Source: Jaapia argillacea MUCL 33604
Lineage: Eukaryota; Basidiomycota; Agaricomycetes; Jaapiales; Jaapiaceae
Direction of reading: 5' to 3'
NCBI GenBank assembly: GCA_000697665.1
Contig: KL197776.1
Location: 40,232-104,231 of the forward strand
Length of the DNA stretch: 64,000 nucleotides
Below, piece by piece: positions 10,930-22,899 of the stretch. The translations under genes were made by a program, and so were the position numbers. Within the stretch, counting starts at the first letter, position 1. Every line of letters starts with the position of its first letter. The notes under the pieces were generated by a model. It saw nothing but the letters and a program-made list of their open reading frames with translations, was not told where the DNA came from and did no database searches.

Positions 10930-11345
10930 AACTTGTCGCTCTTCTTCGGGCTTTGACTCTGATATGGACGACCACTATGGACATGATCTAATTCTGACTC
11001 TGAGATATCTGTTCTTTGTTGTTTTGCCACCTGGATCCACTACGGCTAGAAGGAAACAGTCCGATAATTGCAAGATTTGAACCCATGATCTCGTTTAAAG
11101 TATCCTAAAACAGTCTCCGCTGTGTTCGCAAGCTTGCTCCCAGGGCCAGCGCTCATCCAGGCACGTAGTACAGTATAGCTTAATCGACACCACTTGTCGA
11201 ATGAGAGTTATGCACCTGAAGGTGTGTCAAGAATCTCATGCGATGCGGTGGAGCACCATCGATTTCCAAGTCAAATCCCTCTCTCATAAGGCTCTCCCGA
11301 AGATTTTCACACCCACCCGTCCACTCGCCAGCTTCAAAATCATCC
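10930..11345 (+). repeat. Duplicated upstream block of M43 protease 2
   Basis: Aligned with 6340-6746 (shared ACTCTGAGATATCTGTTCT and GAAACAGTCC segments) and with the inverted block at 27052-27420. The ATAAG box and the GATTTTCAC motif before the ATG are retained. Confidence 0.6.
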
Positions 11346-12541
11346 ATGATCTTCCTTCAACTATCGTGCGTGCTTCTCGCCATCGTATGCTTAACACTGG
11401 AGTCAGTCCTCGCCCTTCCCGCTCCGCCTGCCGGACGATGTGGCTCAGAAGCCACAGCAAATGGTGTCCTCCTCGCCGAGGCTCATTTTCGCGAACATCT
11501 CGTTTTACCTGACAAGGCAAACTCTGCCTTCTCCGCCGTTTGTCCAGTGATTTCGGTCTACTGGAATATCATTTGCGACATCAATACGTTGGAGGGAGGT
11601 TGTATCCCGTACGTAGACTTATAACATTCTTTTTGGCCGTCGAGCGTTCATTTACTTGTCGTTCAGAGACACCTATATTGAGAACCAGCTGGCCGTACTC
11701 AATCGAGCATTCGCGGCTACCGAGATCTCTTTCCAGTCCGCAAATATATCCCGATGGCTCGAACCCGCGTGGTTCACACTGTCGTCAATGTTCGTTCGAG
11801 ATGTTTCGTCCAATCGAACACGCGGCTCATCCTTCCCGTATCTTTTCCCCGCAGACCAGCAGATGCAGCGCCAATGAAACAATCACTAGCCGTCCGAAAT
11901 CCTGACGTTCTGAACGTATACACCGTTGGTGGATTACCGTAAGCATTATTTTTCTATCGCTCCTCTCTCCTAGCATCTTCATCTCATGTCTCCGGGGCAC
12001 AGAAAGCCGTCAGCAGGAACTGGCATTACCCTAGGGTATTCAAGCTTCCCATGGGAATACACGACAGACCCCATTAGTGACGGTGTCGTAGTCATATTTC
12101 CCACTCTTCCAGGTGGCGGTCTCGCAAAGCAAGATTTAGGAGCCGCAAGTCCCATATCACTCCACTCTTCCGTCCACGTCTCTCACCAGACGCTTCGCAT
12201 TTAGAACCTAATCCACGAAGTCGGACACTGGTCAGGTTTATGGCATACCTTCCAAGGCGGCTGTACCAGTCCCGGAGATTTCGTCTCTGATACACCAGCC
12301 GAAGTTGTTCCATCCTCCGGTTGTCTCACCGTCACCCCTGATTCCTGTCCTGATGACCCTGGACGGACCCAATTCATAATTTTATGGATTACTCGGATGA
12401 TACGTGTAGACATCAGTTCACCCCAAGTGAGTTTACATCTCGTCTTTGATCCATAGACGATGGACGTGAATCGTCAAATATATAGTTCAGGTGATTCGGA
12501 TGAGGGGCATGTTGAGGACTTATCGGGATATCAATGTTTGA
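11346..12541 (+). pseudogene. M43 metalloprotease copy 2, degenerate
   Basis: Exon 1 (11346-11608) keeps a signal peptide and the [20 protein letters not shown] segment. Exons 2-4 can be followed, and the zinc site [11 protein letters not shown] is intact. The donor of the fourth intron is GCAAGT rather than GTAAGT. A one-base deletion near 12370 (CGGACCCAATTC against CTTGACCCGATTC in copy 1) shifts the frame just before the Met-turn, so the NFMDY segment is read out of frame. The last donor region also differs (CCAAGTGAGT). GC donors can work, but the frameshift makes loss of function likely. Confidence 0.75.
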
Positions 12542-12589
12542 GCCATCACCGGTTTCTCATGGACATTCAGACTTGCCAGATAGTTGTGA

Positions 12590-13374
12590 GTGGGATGACC
12601 ACTACACAAGGCGATCTCTTGTTTTATTATCTATGTCGCCCGCTTTCGTTGGCATTATCCGTGTTACCCGCTTTCGTTCGCATGTGTTTGTCACTCTTTC
12701 TCTCTGGCTATTTCGGCTACAGTCTGCTCACCCCGACCTGTACGTTTATACCTCATGTACTCATCTAATACACCTTCCATGTCTGCACTATTATCAGCTG
12801 GATCTTCTGCCTTTTGGCTCTTTGTTGTCTTTGGTGGTTATTGTCTTCATGTCTCCGGTCGCGGTGCTATGGCCTGCGAGATGCAAGCATTATAAAACAC
12901 CCTGGGACCTCCAGTATATGTGCCCGGGTGTAGTGCTCCAATGGGGAATCCCTATATGGATATTGGGAGCCCTTCGAAGGCCGAACCTTCACTCCAATCG
13001 GCACGTTAGGCTTCGACGAACCCAACAACACTAACACCTCTATTTCCTACACAAGAGTTACCATTTATCTCGTTCTACCTAACAGCTCGACTTCTCATAT
13101 CTACGTAGTATGGTGTTACCCGAATGCTACCTCGCCCGGCCTCGTATTTGCTGTCAAGACTGAATATGTGGTCTCTTCTTTGATCTCCTCTGCCCGTTGT
13201 GAAGATTGTGATTTTCCAGCGCTAAATCATCCGAATCAGGTGGAAGGTGGTTGGTTAGTCAGATGGGGGCAAGGACCTAGTCATCCCTCAGCCCTCCGCC
13301 TGAAAAATATCGCAAGCCTAGTTGTTCCGATCCCAACACTCCCAACCAACTCCAAACCCATCACCCGGCCGTAA
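12590..13374 (+). other. Coding-like membrane/secreted protein remnant, unrecognised
   Basis: A single reading frame is open from about 12590 to 13374 apart from TAA at about 12766 and TAG at about 12931. It reads like a protein. Two hydrophobic stretches (FVRMCLSLFLSGYFGYSLL and WIFCLLALCCLWWLL) come first. After the second stop follows a segment starting GYWEPFEGRTFTPIGTLGF with several N-glycosylation sequons (NNTNTS, NSST, NATS). It may be an undetected multi-exon gene or a relic. The 3' part grades into the repeat that begins near 13275. No homologue is recognised. Confidence 0.3.
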
Positions 13375-14120
13375 AAGCTCAGAAACTTGAACAAGGACGT
13401 CGAATGAAGGGACGCGAAACGAACAAACGTACGACAGATTTTGCATTGGAAAGACGTGTAATTTAGAGCCTCCGGAATTCGGATGCCGAAGACGAGCGGA
13501 GTACTCAGTTCGGATGTGGAGCTCGGTGATATTGGATCAGAAGACGATGTGGGTGAGAGCTGGAGGATAATCGATGAGTTTGGTGGGTGGAGGTGTTGGC
13601 AGGGATGAGAGAGGAGGGAGGATCTTGGACATGGGGGGCAGAAGCTATGTCGAGGTTCATTTCGCGAAAGAAAGATAGTAAGGGAGGGCTTGCTTTCGTT
13701 TATGAATTGAATACAACGGTCTCGTTGCCCGTGGGACCAACCAGTCAACGCATGCACAAGGACATAGCGTTGGAGAGTGAAGGGTAACGGTGATGGATGA
13801 CTGGTTGGGGGGTCGGACAGTCAGGCTAGGGTTACGACGACCCAGCGAAGACGATGCAGAGCATTGCTGGATAGCGCTCGTCGATCAGGCCAGTAATGGG
13901 AGGACGCTTGGAGGACGCTCAGCATGGAACCAATCAGCAACCAAGAATCACCCGGTCCGCGAGTCCGAACATCCGGCTCCAAGTTTGCCCATCCAAAAAA
14001 TGGACAATGATACACCTTCACGAAGCGTAGTGTGTTGCTCACCAAGCTGCCTGCATAGTTCACTTTCAGGGTCCATACCACTAACGTCTTCCCCAAAACC
14101 AAAACAACAACACTGGCATC
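13275..14120 (+). repeat. Dispersed repeat R, copy 1
   Basis: Shares long stretches with 21970-22520 in the same orientation and with 19030-19165. Anchors are TGGGTGGAGGTGTTGGCAGG, a GAGCCTCC.GAATTCGG segment, and AACCAATCAGCAACCAA. No inverted ends or coding capacity were found. It looks like shared sequence of a segmental duplication. Confidence 0.55.
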
Positions 14121-14304
14121 ACCCAGAGAGTTCTGGGACAGCCTAACGTGTCATTCAATCCCACTAAGCTCGACCTTCAACACCTCGCCTCCAAGATCCT
14201 CTTCTCCATCTTCTACCATCTTATAATCAACCAAACACTTTCTACCTCTCAATCCTCCCAACATTAAACGCCATTTCTTCGAGGCCACTTTCTCTTCATC
14301 CTAC

Positions 14305-15195
14305 GTATCCCATCGAGCGATCCTTCGCCAAATACCTCATCCCATCAATCCTCGTCTATCGCGAAATCAGGGCGCCTTTCGAGTTGTCTCAATTATGGAG
14401 GCACCTTGCGAATAACCTCACACTGGCGCGGGGTGTTCGTAAGCTTTGTCTCACAAGATACCTCGGACGATGGAGTGGGGGATTAGGCACAGCGGGCGGG
14501 TCCAACTAGCGGAAGGGGATGAGGCCGAAGATTCCTTCAAGGTCGAGGGTCTGGAAATCATGTCCCGACTTGTTTTTCGTTCAATTGGCTCGGTTATGAT
14601 AAATTGTGAGATATCCTCTCAACCCACTGCTCAGATACCCTCAATGTGATCTCGGGTGATGCCTTGGAAGGGCGGAGCGAACAGGTAAGCCACCCCTTTC
14701 TTCGCTCTGCATCATTTTCCTGACCATATATGGGGTAGCTCTCCACCTTGCAAGGCCTGGAGTCCTGCAAATATGGCTCCGCCTTTGAGTTAATCAAAAC
14801 CGGCTGGTTCCTGTCCCCTTCGTATTTCATCCGTTTTCAGTCTACAAACTCCTCACTGCGTGTTCTGTCTTTATCCGGCCCCCGCTCCCCTGCCGACCAA
14901 TTTCTACCTTTGGACGACGAGTTTGGCGATATATGCCTTCCGTCGCTTGAATCCTTTTCCTTGAACGACCTCACCTTCGATAATCCCAATACGATATGCC
15001 GCTTCCTCCGCCTCAGCGACTCCCTCAATCCCTCGGACTTCACAGCTCGTATGCTTCCCGTCATCAACCAAGGGATATCTACCAGATCTCACTCATTTTT
15101 CGTCACGATTTCGCCGATGGGAACCCGATTGTTAGTGATGCCCCCACTACGCGGACTCGATTGTCACATTACACATGATCAACCCGATACTCCTG
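14305..15195 (+). pseudogene. F-box protein copy C, degenerate
   Basis: The 5' half is heavily eroded but keeps the segment equivalent to SFAKYLIPSIL, the YREIRAPFELSQLWRHL region, and the intron with GTAAGC. The second exon is better kept: SFSLNDLTFDNPNTICRFLR and the FFVTISPMGTR region. A one-base deletion near 15030 shifts the frame relative to gene A, and the start codon and F-box core are lost. It is clearly older decay than copy B. Confidence 0.72.
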
Positions 15196-15371
15196 GGTTT
15201 ATACTTAGGCGCCATACGTCTGGTCTCTGGAGTGAATCAGAAGACGACATCTCGTCCTTTTCTCCCAACTGCAAACCAGACGACTATAACCCATCCGTTG
15301 AGTCCATTCATATCCAAACCAGAAATCGGCAAAGCGTCGCGGGTTTGTTAAAGGTTGGATTTGGAAACTAA

Positions 15372-15829
15372 GCTGTTTTAGGGGAGAGTGATATTACCAT
15401 CAGAGGTATCGGGGTAGGAACTGGGGTGGCCGAGGCTGAGGTGTTCTGTGGGCCGGCCCGAGAGGTCTCGATGGTCGTCGAAAATTGGTCAGATGCTCAG
15501 CGAAAGTCTACCGTGATCAAGGTCTTAAAAAAGATTAGTGGATCCCGCGCGGTTTTAGAGTTTTCAGCGGCATCCAATGCGGGGTCAATAATCAATAATG
15601 TCCAACATTCGAACATTCCTAGGCAAGTTCCTAGGCTACATCCACAACGCTTGAAATATTTTCCCCTAGCGAGATCCCGTAAGTTAGAAGCTTGGTTGCC
15701 GGACATGTCAACAATGGTGGGAGCTGCAATGCAAGTCCCCGCATCAGTATTCGGTATGGTGCATGCATACTCGTGGACACCAAGGTATCTGAACCTGATC
15801 ATTGTGTACTCAGCGACACCTCCTCCACA
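15372..15829. other. Intergenic; short open frame of unknown meaning
   Basis: A plus-strand frame at 15426-15848 (140 codons, overlapping the next gene) contains VVENWSDAQRKSTVIKVLKK but resembles no family I know. Similarity to F-box gene A has ended before here. Confidence 0.25.
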
Positions 15830-17502
15830 ATGCCTTCCATCTCCGTGATGCGAGCGCATCCCGTCGCTTACCTCGCTCCCACCCTCACGAGCATGGTTGT
15901 TCAGGCTTTTCAGACGGGCTTGTTCTTCGATCTTTCCATCAAGTTTTGGTCGCGAGCCCATCGAGAACACAAGCTGATTAGGACGGTTGTCGGTTTTGTC
16001 TCAGTCGTTTTAACGTACGTCCTCAGGTTTGTTCATTGTTACTCGAATCGAGACTTCACATTTGGCGACAGTTATCAAATGATAGCAACGTTCACCTCAT
16101 TATGGAGGCTTGACGTTGTTCATTTCGGGGACTGGGTACGTCACCTATATAAGGAATTGCGAGATCTTCTCATCGATATTGTCCTTGCAGAAGGAACAAT
16201 TCGTTCTCACCGGGCCCGATAGGATGGAAAGCGCCGTTGTGGGTGATCTTCCCAACAGTTTTGCCTCTGATGCTTGATATTTCCTCCCCCAGATGGCAGC
16301 GTTGGCTTCTCCAATTCAAGCTTTCTTGATCCGGCGATGTTGGATGGTATGTCTTGTACAGCATCCTCTTCGAATTCGTCCCGGTGACCAAGTTGGCAGC
16401 TCACCAACAAGAACTCTCTAATCCTCGTATGTCGAACTTCTACACGTTCGATGATGATGGTTATCTCATTCACTCGCAGGTCTTGCTATCCTCGTTGTTG
16501 CTGTCAACGATTGCTCTAAGCGTCTATCTGTGCTTCGCGATGTTCAGTCTCTCGCTATCTCATCCTCAAAGTTCCGCACTTCCGGTAAGAGTCTCGTCTG
16601 TCCTACCTTCTGCCCATACTGACCGTGAGATAGATAAATGGACCTTGTATGTATGCTTGTCTCTTCTCGTAGGCTGTTATCTGACTGCGGGCGTTGAGAT
16701 ATCTGGAATCTCATATTGACTGCAGGTGTGTTGGTCCCACCAATGTACTATCGGCTCATAGCTGACCATCCGGTCTCAATCCAGTACTTGATTTCACACT
16801 CACAAGCATTCGTATGCAAACCCTCTTCCATGTGTGATTCCCTCACTGATATCAAGCACAGTTTCCATCTTCCTCTGGCGCTCGCGCTCTGATGTTTATA
16901 CCCGCCGCGTTCGCCGTGTAAGTCTCAAACGGCGCCTTCTACTTCAATCACATGTCAACCGTTAGTTTACAGACGATTCGTCGTGTCATCCTGATATCCT
17001 GGGAAGCTGCGGCACTACCGGCTGTCTGTGCTTTGTTGGCAGCAATTCTCCGCATATTAATGGTACGTTGTCCTCTTGTTTCCCCTTTCCGCATATCCAC
17101 GCGCGTGCGTCTATAGGGACACAGCAATTATTGGTCTCTGTTCTTCCGTGCGATCATCGGCAAGTTCTATGCCATTTCATTGCTAACCACACTGTATGTA
17201 TGCCCTTTAGCCTCATTGATGGGATCGACCCATGTACATCCTACTTTGATAGGAACTCTCGGTCAGATTTTCGGAGAGTGGAACATGTCCAAGGACCTTC
17301 TACCCCTTACCAAGTTGCGACCCTTCCACGTGTACGCCGTTCCCTCCTTCTTGATCCATTACGCTGTCGTGGGCTGACCGTTCCCAAGACGTCAATCGCA
17401 GAAGAGGGCTTTGCAAACTCCACCTCATCGCCAGCTCAAGATTCCTCAGGTGGAGAGTCTTCATTACAGAAAACCGTCGCTCCAGATTCAGACATAGTTT
17501 AA
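15830..17502 (+). CDS. DUF6534-like multi-pass membrane protein
   Basis: Exon 1 (15830-16135) encodes SMVVQAFQTGLFFDL, KFWSR and a TM segment TVVGFVSVVLTYVL. Exons at 16191-16238 and 16293-16346 give KEQFVLTGPDRMESAV and SPIQAFLIRRCW, a typical cytoplasmic loop. Late exons give SIFLWRSRSDVYTRR, then a helix with ISWEAAALPAVCALL, then FFRAIIGKFYAISLLTTL, followed by NSRSDFRR and a hydrophilic Ser-rich tail to the stop at 17502. This order fits the basidiomycete seven-helix family with a C-terminal DUF6534. Exons between about 16350 and 16860 are unclear and a TGA lies in the best frame near 16700, so the gene may be damaged. The function of the family is unknown. Confidence 0.6.
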
Positions 17503-19289
17503 AGTTAGTTCTACCATCCATCTGAAGGCCTTCTATTCATCTGTATTATACCTTACTAGGTTAATCGGTGGTTGATCGATGACTGCACCTACCCGCCCAG
17601 TCATCTTGGCTTGCTGGCTGCACCCGAATTCAAATGGCTCTCACACGGCTGTCGCGACGAAGATACTACAACACCGTGATGGGTCTTGGCCGTTTCTCCA
17701 CATCGAAAGAATTCAATTTCGATTGGCACGATGAATTGAATCCTATGTGTCCGTAGCCTTAGGAATCGACAGGACCCTCTCCGATTTAGTCATCCACCTC
17801 CATGAATATGTCAATTACGAGGGTCTATTCATCTGGAATTTGAATCACAGAAATATTATTGAGTTGTGGTCGGAGCCCGAGTACATTCAAGAAGGCCGTA
17901 CATGTTCGGAGCTACAAGATCGGTAATCTGAAAGGTTGTAGCGGCTTCCGGGTTCGTTCCAGTGGTCCCCCCAGCGGACATCCACGGTGACGCTGCGGTA
18001 GGGTTGGAACGGGAGTTCGCGAAGCGGGGGGTAGGTATTCATACGCACAAAATGCAAGTGGACTGGAAAGTCGGAATGAAATCAGTGCCCGAGATGGAGT
18101 TTGATGAACACCCCCCATCCTCTGAGCTCGAACAAACTGGAAACTCCGCGGGCTCAGTTCTGGGATGTTAGACATGATAATGACTGAAGACAGACAGGTG
18201 ACAGTGGACACATACCCCTTCACTACTCGCTAAACCTGGATTTTGCGGATTAATGCCACTGGCGACGGATTGGAGACTGAATGACGTGAACGAGTTTATT
18301 CGAGGTGTGATAAGCGAGATTCGCGTAACGATGGTGAAAGCCAGAAATGGCAATTTGATATGACGGCTACATAGGTCGCAAGGGTAAGTAGTAGGAATGT
18401 CGTCTAGAGCTTGAAGACACGCAGGTGCAATGCACTCCGCACATTGGGATGGGATAGCGGTGAACCTTGGAGTAGACTGAGACGTTATGGATGATGTTGA
18501 GGCCAGTCCATTTGGGTCGGCAGCGCCTGGAAAGCTTGATATCGGAGCGTGAGGACAAATCGTTCGAATGTGTGTTCAATACTACCTGACTATAGGATGG
18601 ACAAGCTCAAGGTGATTCATGATCTCGGAGGGTGAAGAGTAGTTGTGTGTGTGGATGTAGGTCTCCCAGTCGATGCCCGGTATAAGTGTGGAATGTGGGA
18701 CCAAGGAGAGCCTTGGCTGTGCCAATGGTTATCGAGAGTGAAAGCAAGTCACCGGAGGGGGTGCCGAGTTTAGCCGATACAAAGGCTTCTACCTGATCCC
18801 GAGAGAAGATATGCTAGCCTGAGGATGGATTGTCACAGTAAATGCGATGAGGATGGAGGCTTGGAAAGTTGTGGACAAAAAGGCGATTTGACGGATGGCT
18901 CGCAGCTTCGAGGGAATACCTTGAATCGATGAGTTTCGGATGAATTGCTCTAACACGCGATGAATTTGCAGTCCAGCGGTGTGAGGCTAAGAGTGGAAAG
19001 GTCGATACGGAGCGTCACTGGCAGCGTTGGTGGACGGTCAGGGACGGTTCGAGTTGTGAACCAATCAGCAACCAACGATCATCCGGCCCGCCAGTCCGCT
19101 CCTCCCAATTCCCCAGCTCCATCCCTCATCCTCGACTCGCTTGCATTAAAAGGACTTTGAGAACGGGATGATGGATGGCGGTTATTGGCCGGACGATGAA
19201 TGGGTTTCTTTTGAGGCTCGGAGGATGGATACTTAAGAACTGGGAAAGAGCATCCATGTTTCTCTCGCCTCTCATTCATAGTATCATAC
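17503..19289. other. Gene-poor stretch; a partial repeat R at 19030-19165
   Basis: Several medium open segments occur on the minus strand (for example 18040-17950, reading RMNTYPPLRELPFQPYRSV, and a piece near 18690 with IDWETYIHTHNYSSPSEIM) but they are interrupted and unrecognised. 19030-19165 matches repeat R (AACCAATCAGCAACCAA). Confidence 0.35.
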
Positions 19290-19900
19290 CGAATGTCCAC
19301 CAGATACATTCACGCTTCATCCCCAACAACAAATCTCGACTTGATCACCAACGCCCTACGTCTCCTCTCCATCCTCCTCGTCTCCCATCACATTCCTTCG
19401 GGATGGTACGTTACCCTATGCTTGTCATTTTTTTCCTCATTCACACGAATGTTAGGTCAAAACCCCCAGCACATTGTTGAGAAGCGTTATCCTGCTCATT
19501 ATTTCGGGAGGATGGTGCGTTACCCTCTTTTCAGTTTTTTTGCTCCTCTTTCACGCGAATGTTGGATCGAAACCAGCCCGTCGATGTTCTCATCTCAGCC
19601 CTCTGGTACCTTCGATCTCTTTCCCTGCACAACGACGAATTGAGGAGTGTTGGAAGGTCTCTCGACCCTCCTACAAGTCGTCTAACGGCATGAATCATGC
19701 ATTGGTGATGGATGGTGGCGTGATTTTGCTGATACGAACAGATCTGGTCGGGAGAGTCTACCGACGTACGTTTTGCTATGGTTTGGCTGCTAGGAAATGG
19801 GCTCGATGGTCAATCCGACCGTGTACCAGTCTTGGTTTTTGGTTCTGTTTTCTAATGCCGACGGCATGATAGATCAATGACTTCCTATTCTTGACAATGT
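19290..19900 (+). repeat. Diverged repeat units upstream of BTB-2
   Basis: Two adjacent units (about 19390-19490 and 19490-19640) share a TTTCGGGATGGTGCGTTACC start, a pyrimidine-rich spacer ending CACGCGAATGTTAGGTC, and a downstream CGATGTTCTCATCT segment. The spacer has GT-like and TAG ends, as an intron would. The following 250 bp (ATGGATGGTGGCGTGATTTT and so on) match 24105-24300 upstream of BTB-3. Confidence 0.5.
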
Positions 19901-20174
19901 ATCCGACTAAGAACTATCCTTGCTCCGTGATGCATGTCGTCTCTTGCTGCGGGCGTCTATCTGCGATGCCACGTGCGGACGTTCCCAACTTCTACCAAAG
20001 TCCAGTACCCGTGTGACCCGCGCCATATCATTCTCCTTTCATCTCACATCTGCGATTGACGTGAGCGCTGACAATCTCACTTTCCTTGTTATTCATCGCG
20101 TTGATATTCTCCTCGTAGGTCTCTGCTACGCCGGGAGCATCTTCCGACACGTCGCTGAACGCCACACAAGCGAC

Positions 20175-21216
20175 ATGACCACCACCTCAAAGGCACACGC
20201 GATGGTTCGCAGCGACGATCTGTGGTACGAAGACGGATCGGTAGTGTTACAGGCTGGCATGAGACTCTTTCGTGTCCACACAAGTATCCTTTCAAGACAC
20301 TCCGAGGTCCTGAAAACTACTTTCTCGCTCCCGCAAGCGCCGGAGCCCGCCACGGAGATCTACGAAGGATGTCCACTCGTTGAAGTGATAGATGCTGCAA
20401 TTGATTGGGAGCACTATTTGAAGGCCATTTACGATTGGTCGTACGTCTTGCTACACTCATTTCGCATCTGCGAGCCTTATGTTTCCCATCTCCAGATACT
20501 TTCGACCAGGCCACGAGGCAAAATTTGAAGTCGTTGCTGCTGTTGCGCGGCTCAGCACCAAGTACGAGACCCCGTACCTCCGTCGACGAACTATCGACCA
20601 CCTCCTATCTGTTTATCCCTCTTCACCAATGGCTTGGGACAGTCGCAGCGATTCACGTCTTATACCCCCCTTCGAAGGGGAACTTGCGGCGTATCTCATG
20701 TTAGCATTCGAATGCGATATTAAAGTCATCTTACCCGCTCTGTACTACTCAGCCTGCAAGGGCCCCCTCGCCGACACCTTGGCGGCCCTCAATTCGGTCA
20801 ACCGTTCAACGAATATGGACGTTTGCACACCATTTCTCCTGGGTCGCGATCGTCTTCGACATGCAGAAACTCAGAGTACCTTGGCATTCTTGATATGGGG
20901 ATTCCCTTTCCGCGATTGTCCGCATCGTTGCGATGTAAAGGAAGGGTTGCTCAGGGCCAGGTCTGAGGCTCTCGCTAGGTCAACTGTTGGCGCGAGTGGT
21001 GAGGAGGAGACGTATGTGGAATGGTGCATTACACACCCAAGTTGGGTCGGAGAGCATCACAATTTCTGCGCCACCTGCTGCGAGATCATCAAGGACACAA
21101 TCGAAGAAGGCCGGAGAAATGCATGGGAGAAGTTACCAGAGTTGTTTGGCTTGTCGGATTGGGAGACATCGAAGAGGGAAGCTGTTATGTTTGACGACCC
21201 CTCCTTTGCGAAATGA
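20175..21216 (+). CDS. BTB/POZ-domain protein 2 (328 aa)
   Basis: Exons 20175-20440 and 20496-21216 join across a 55-bp phase-2 intron (GTACGT..CAG). The BTB domain covers about residues 15-120: SDDLWYEDGSVVLQAG, FRVHTSILSRHSEVL, a conserved CPLVEV, then the intron, then RPGHEAKFEVVAAVARLS. A conserved middle part follows (RLIPPFEGELAAYL, ALYYSACKGP, FLLGRDRLRHAE). The C-terminus carries CPHRCD and the pattern C-x2-H-x6-HH-x2-C-x2-CC, then AWEKLPELFGLSDWE. BTB domains pair with each other and often recruit Cullin-3 ubiquitin ligases; that role is inferred. The start chosen is the ATG shared in position with copies 1 and 3. Downstream, to about 21480, only a remnant of the protease 3' flank survives. 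Confidence 0.85.
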
Positions 21217-21969
21217 ACCATATATTTTTGGGTCATTTTTTGAGCGAGGTGTTGACGAATGCTTGATGCATGCTGGGTTTCTTGTTGCAGGTTTGTCTGT
21301 CAGTGATTCTAGTTTTCCGCGACTCCAATCTATTCGTGACTCGATGCATCAACGCAAAGCAATATTGTACTGGTAATTGTATGTGTCAAAAATCTTGTTG
21401 TCTATTAGTACAGAGGTCCATATCGTTGTCTATGCCATCTCAATATACATGATCGTCTTGTGTAACCGTGGTGAACGACGAGCGAAAATCGAAACGAGAG
21501 TGGGACATACCATTAAACCTAAATTCTGGACGATGCAAGCAAGGTGAGGAGAAAGTGAACTCCTCCCCACTCGCAGATTCAGCCTTTTCTCGCTCCTAAT
21601 TGAATTCCAAACACCCGAGAGACGTTGTGAACGAGTAGGGAAAAAGTGAAAAGAGGAGGACGTACCAGAGCGTCCTCCAAAGCGTTCTCAGCCACTAAGA
21701 AGCATGACAAAACAGTCAATTCTTCTCCAATCGCATATCCATCCGTTCACACCCTCGTCCTCCATCTCCTGATTAAATTCCAACCACTCCACTGTGGAAG
21801 AGCCCTCCTGAACGAACAGCGAAAGACTGGGCAGAAGGAAGAACGAAAACTTGAAAGGAGGGATGGGGAAGGGTTCTCGATGACAAAGAGACATCAGCCG
21901 AATCGCATCCCCTCTGCTCGCCGGAACACAATCAGGTTGTCTAGAACGTTTAATCTTGTCCAGGTAGCC
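21217..21969. other. Intergenic with remnant of the protease 3' flank
   Basis: 21380-21480 matches the spacer between BTB-3 and protease 3 (AGTACAGAGGTCCATAT and ATGATCGTCTTGTG), so a partner protease gene was probably once here. Nothing else was recognised. Confidence 0.45.
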
Positions 21970-22520
21970 AGCATTCAGCCTTCTCGGTGAAACGTCCCGC
22001 GAGCCTCACCTCTTTCCACCCCAACACTCACAACCGACTCCCAACCCATCAAACTCGACCAAGGACTTCAAATGAAGGAACATCGAACGAACAACGGTGC
22101 GAAAGACTTTGTGTTGGACAGAGGGGGAGCTTGGAGCCTCCAGAATTCGGCTGGGAGTACAAGTGGATCGTTCATCTTGGGTGCAGAGCTCAGCTGTGTT
22201 GGATCAGAAAATGATGTGGGTTGATCGATGGGTTTGGTGGGTGGAGGTGTTGGCAGGGATGAGGTAGGATGTTGAAGAGTGAGTCACTATGGGGGACGTC
22301 TTTGGAGTGGAAGAAGTGACAACCGTAATGGAGGCACGGTGAAAAGTGGGTTGGATAGTCAGACTAGGGTTACTACGATACATCGAAGTCGATCAGGAGG
22401 ATTGTTGGGCGCTGGTCGATGAGGCCAGTGATGGGAGGACGCTCGAGTTTGGAACCAATAAGCAACCAAGGATCACCCGGCCCACAACTCCGCTCCTCTC
22501 CTTGCCGGACAGTCCATACG
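21970..22520 (+). repeat. Dispersed repeat R, copy 2
   Basis: Aligned with 13275-14120 in the same orientation: CGGCTGGGAG.. after GGAGCCTCCAGAATTCGG, TGGGTGGAGGTGTTGGCAGG, GTCAGACTAGGGTTACTACG and AACCAATAAGCAACCAAGGA. No coding content. Confidence 0.55.
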
Positions 22521-22899
22521 TATCACCTAATCTCTTCCAGAAAACTGAATGTCCATTGTCCTAAGTACTCCCACAATGCTCGACCTTGAACGTTTCATTC
22601 CCTATCTTATGATATTCTCCACCGCCCATCTCTGGGGTCCGATACCCATCACATTCCACACTTCTAGCTCCCTAGAAAACACCCCAGACAGGCTTGTCTT
22701 CGTACGGTGTAGAGACTAGACAACAATCTTGTTCTGCCAAACGCGATATACAATCAAAAACCAGACGACATGGGCTCATCGAGCGTTGGCGTCTGGCATC
22801 TGGAGAGTGGACCCGTACGTTGTTTTGAGCGCTATTTGATCTGAACCATGGGATGAAATTTTGTTGATGGGATGAACTTCCAACTGGGGTTGCATGATG

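Noticed and set aside
11060-11110. B-box-like GGTTCAAATC on the minus strand, suggestive of a tRNA or SINE
   Set aside because: No paired T-stem and no matching A box. The same place in the other protease upstream blocks does not keep the motif.
17900-18900. Minus-strand pieces that read like protein (RMNTYPPLRELPFQPYRSV; IDWETYIHTHNYSSPSEIM)
   Set aside because: They are short, in different frames, and I could not connect them with acceptable splice sites, so no gene is called.
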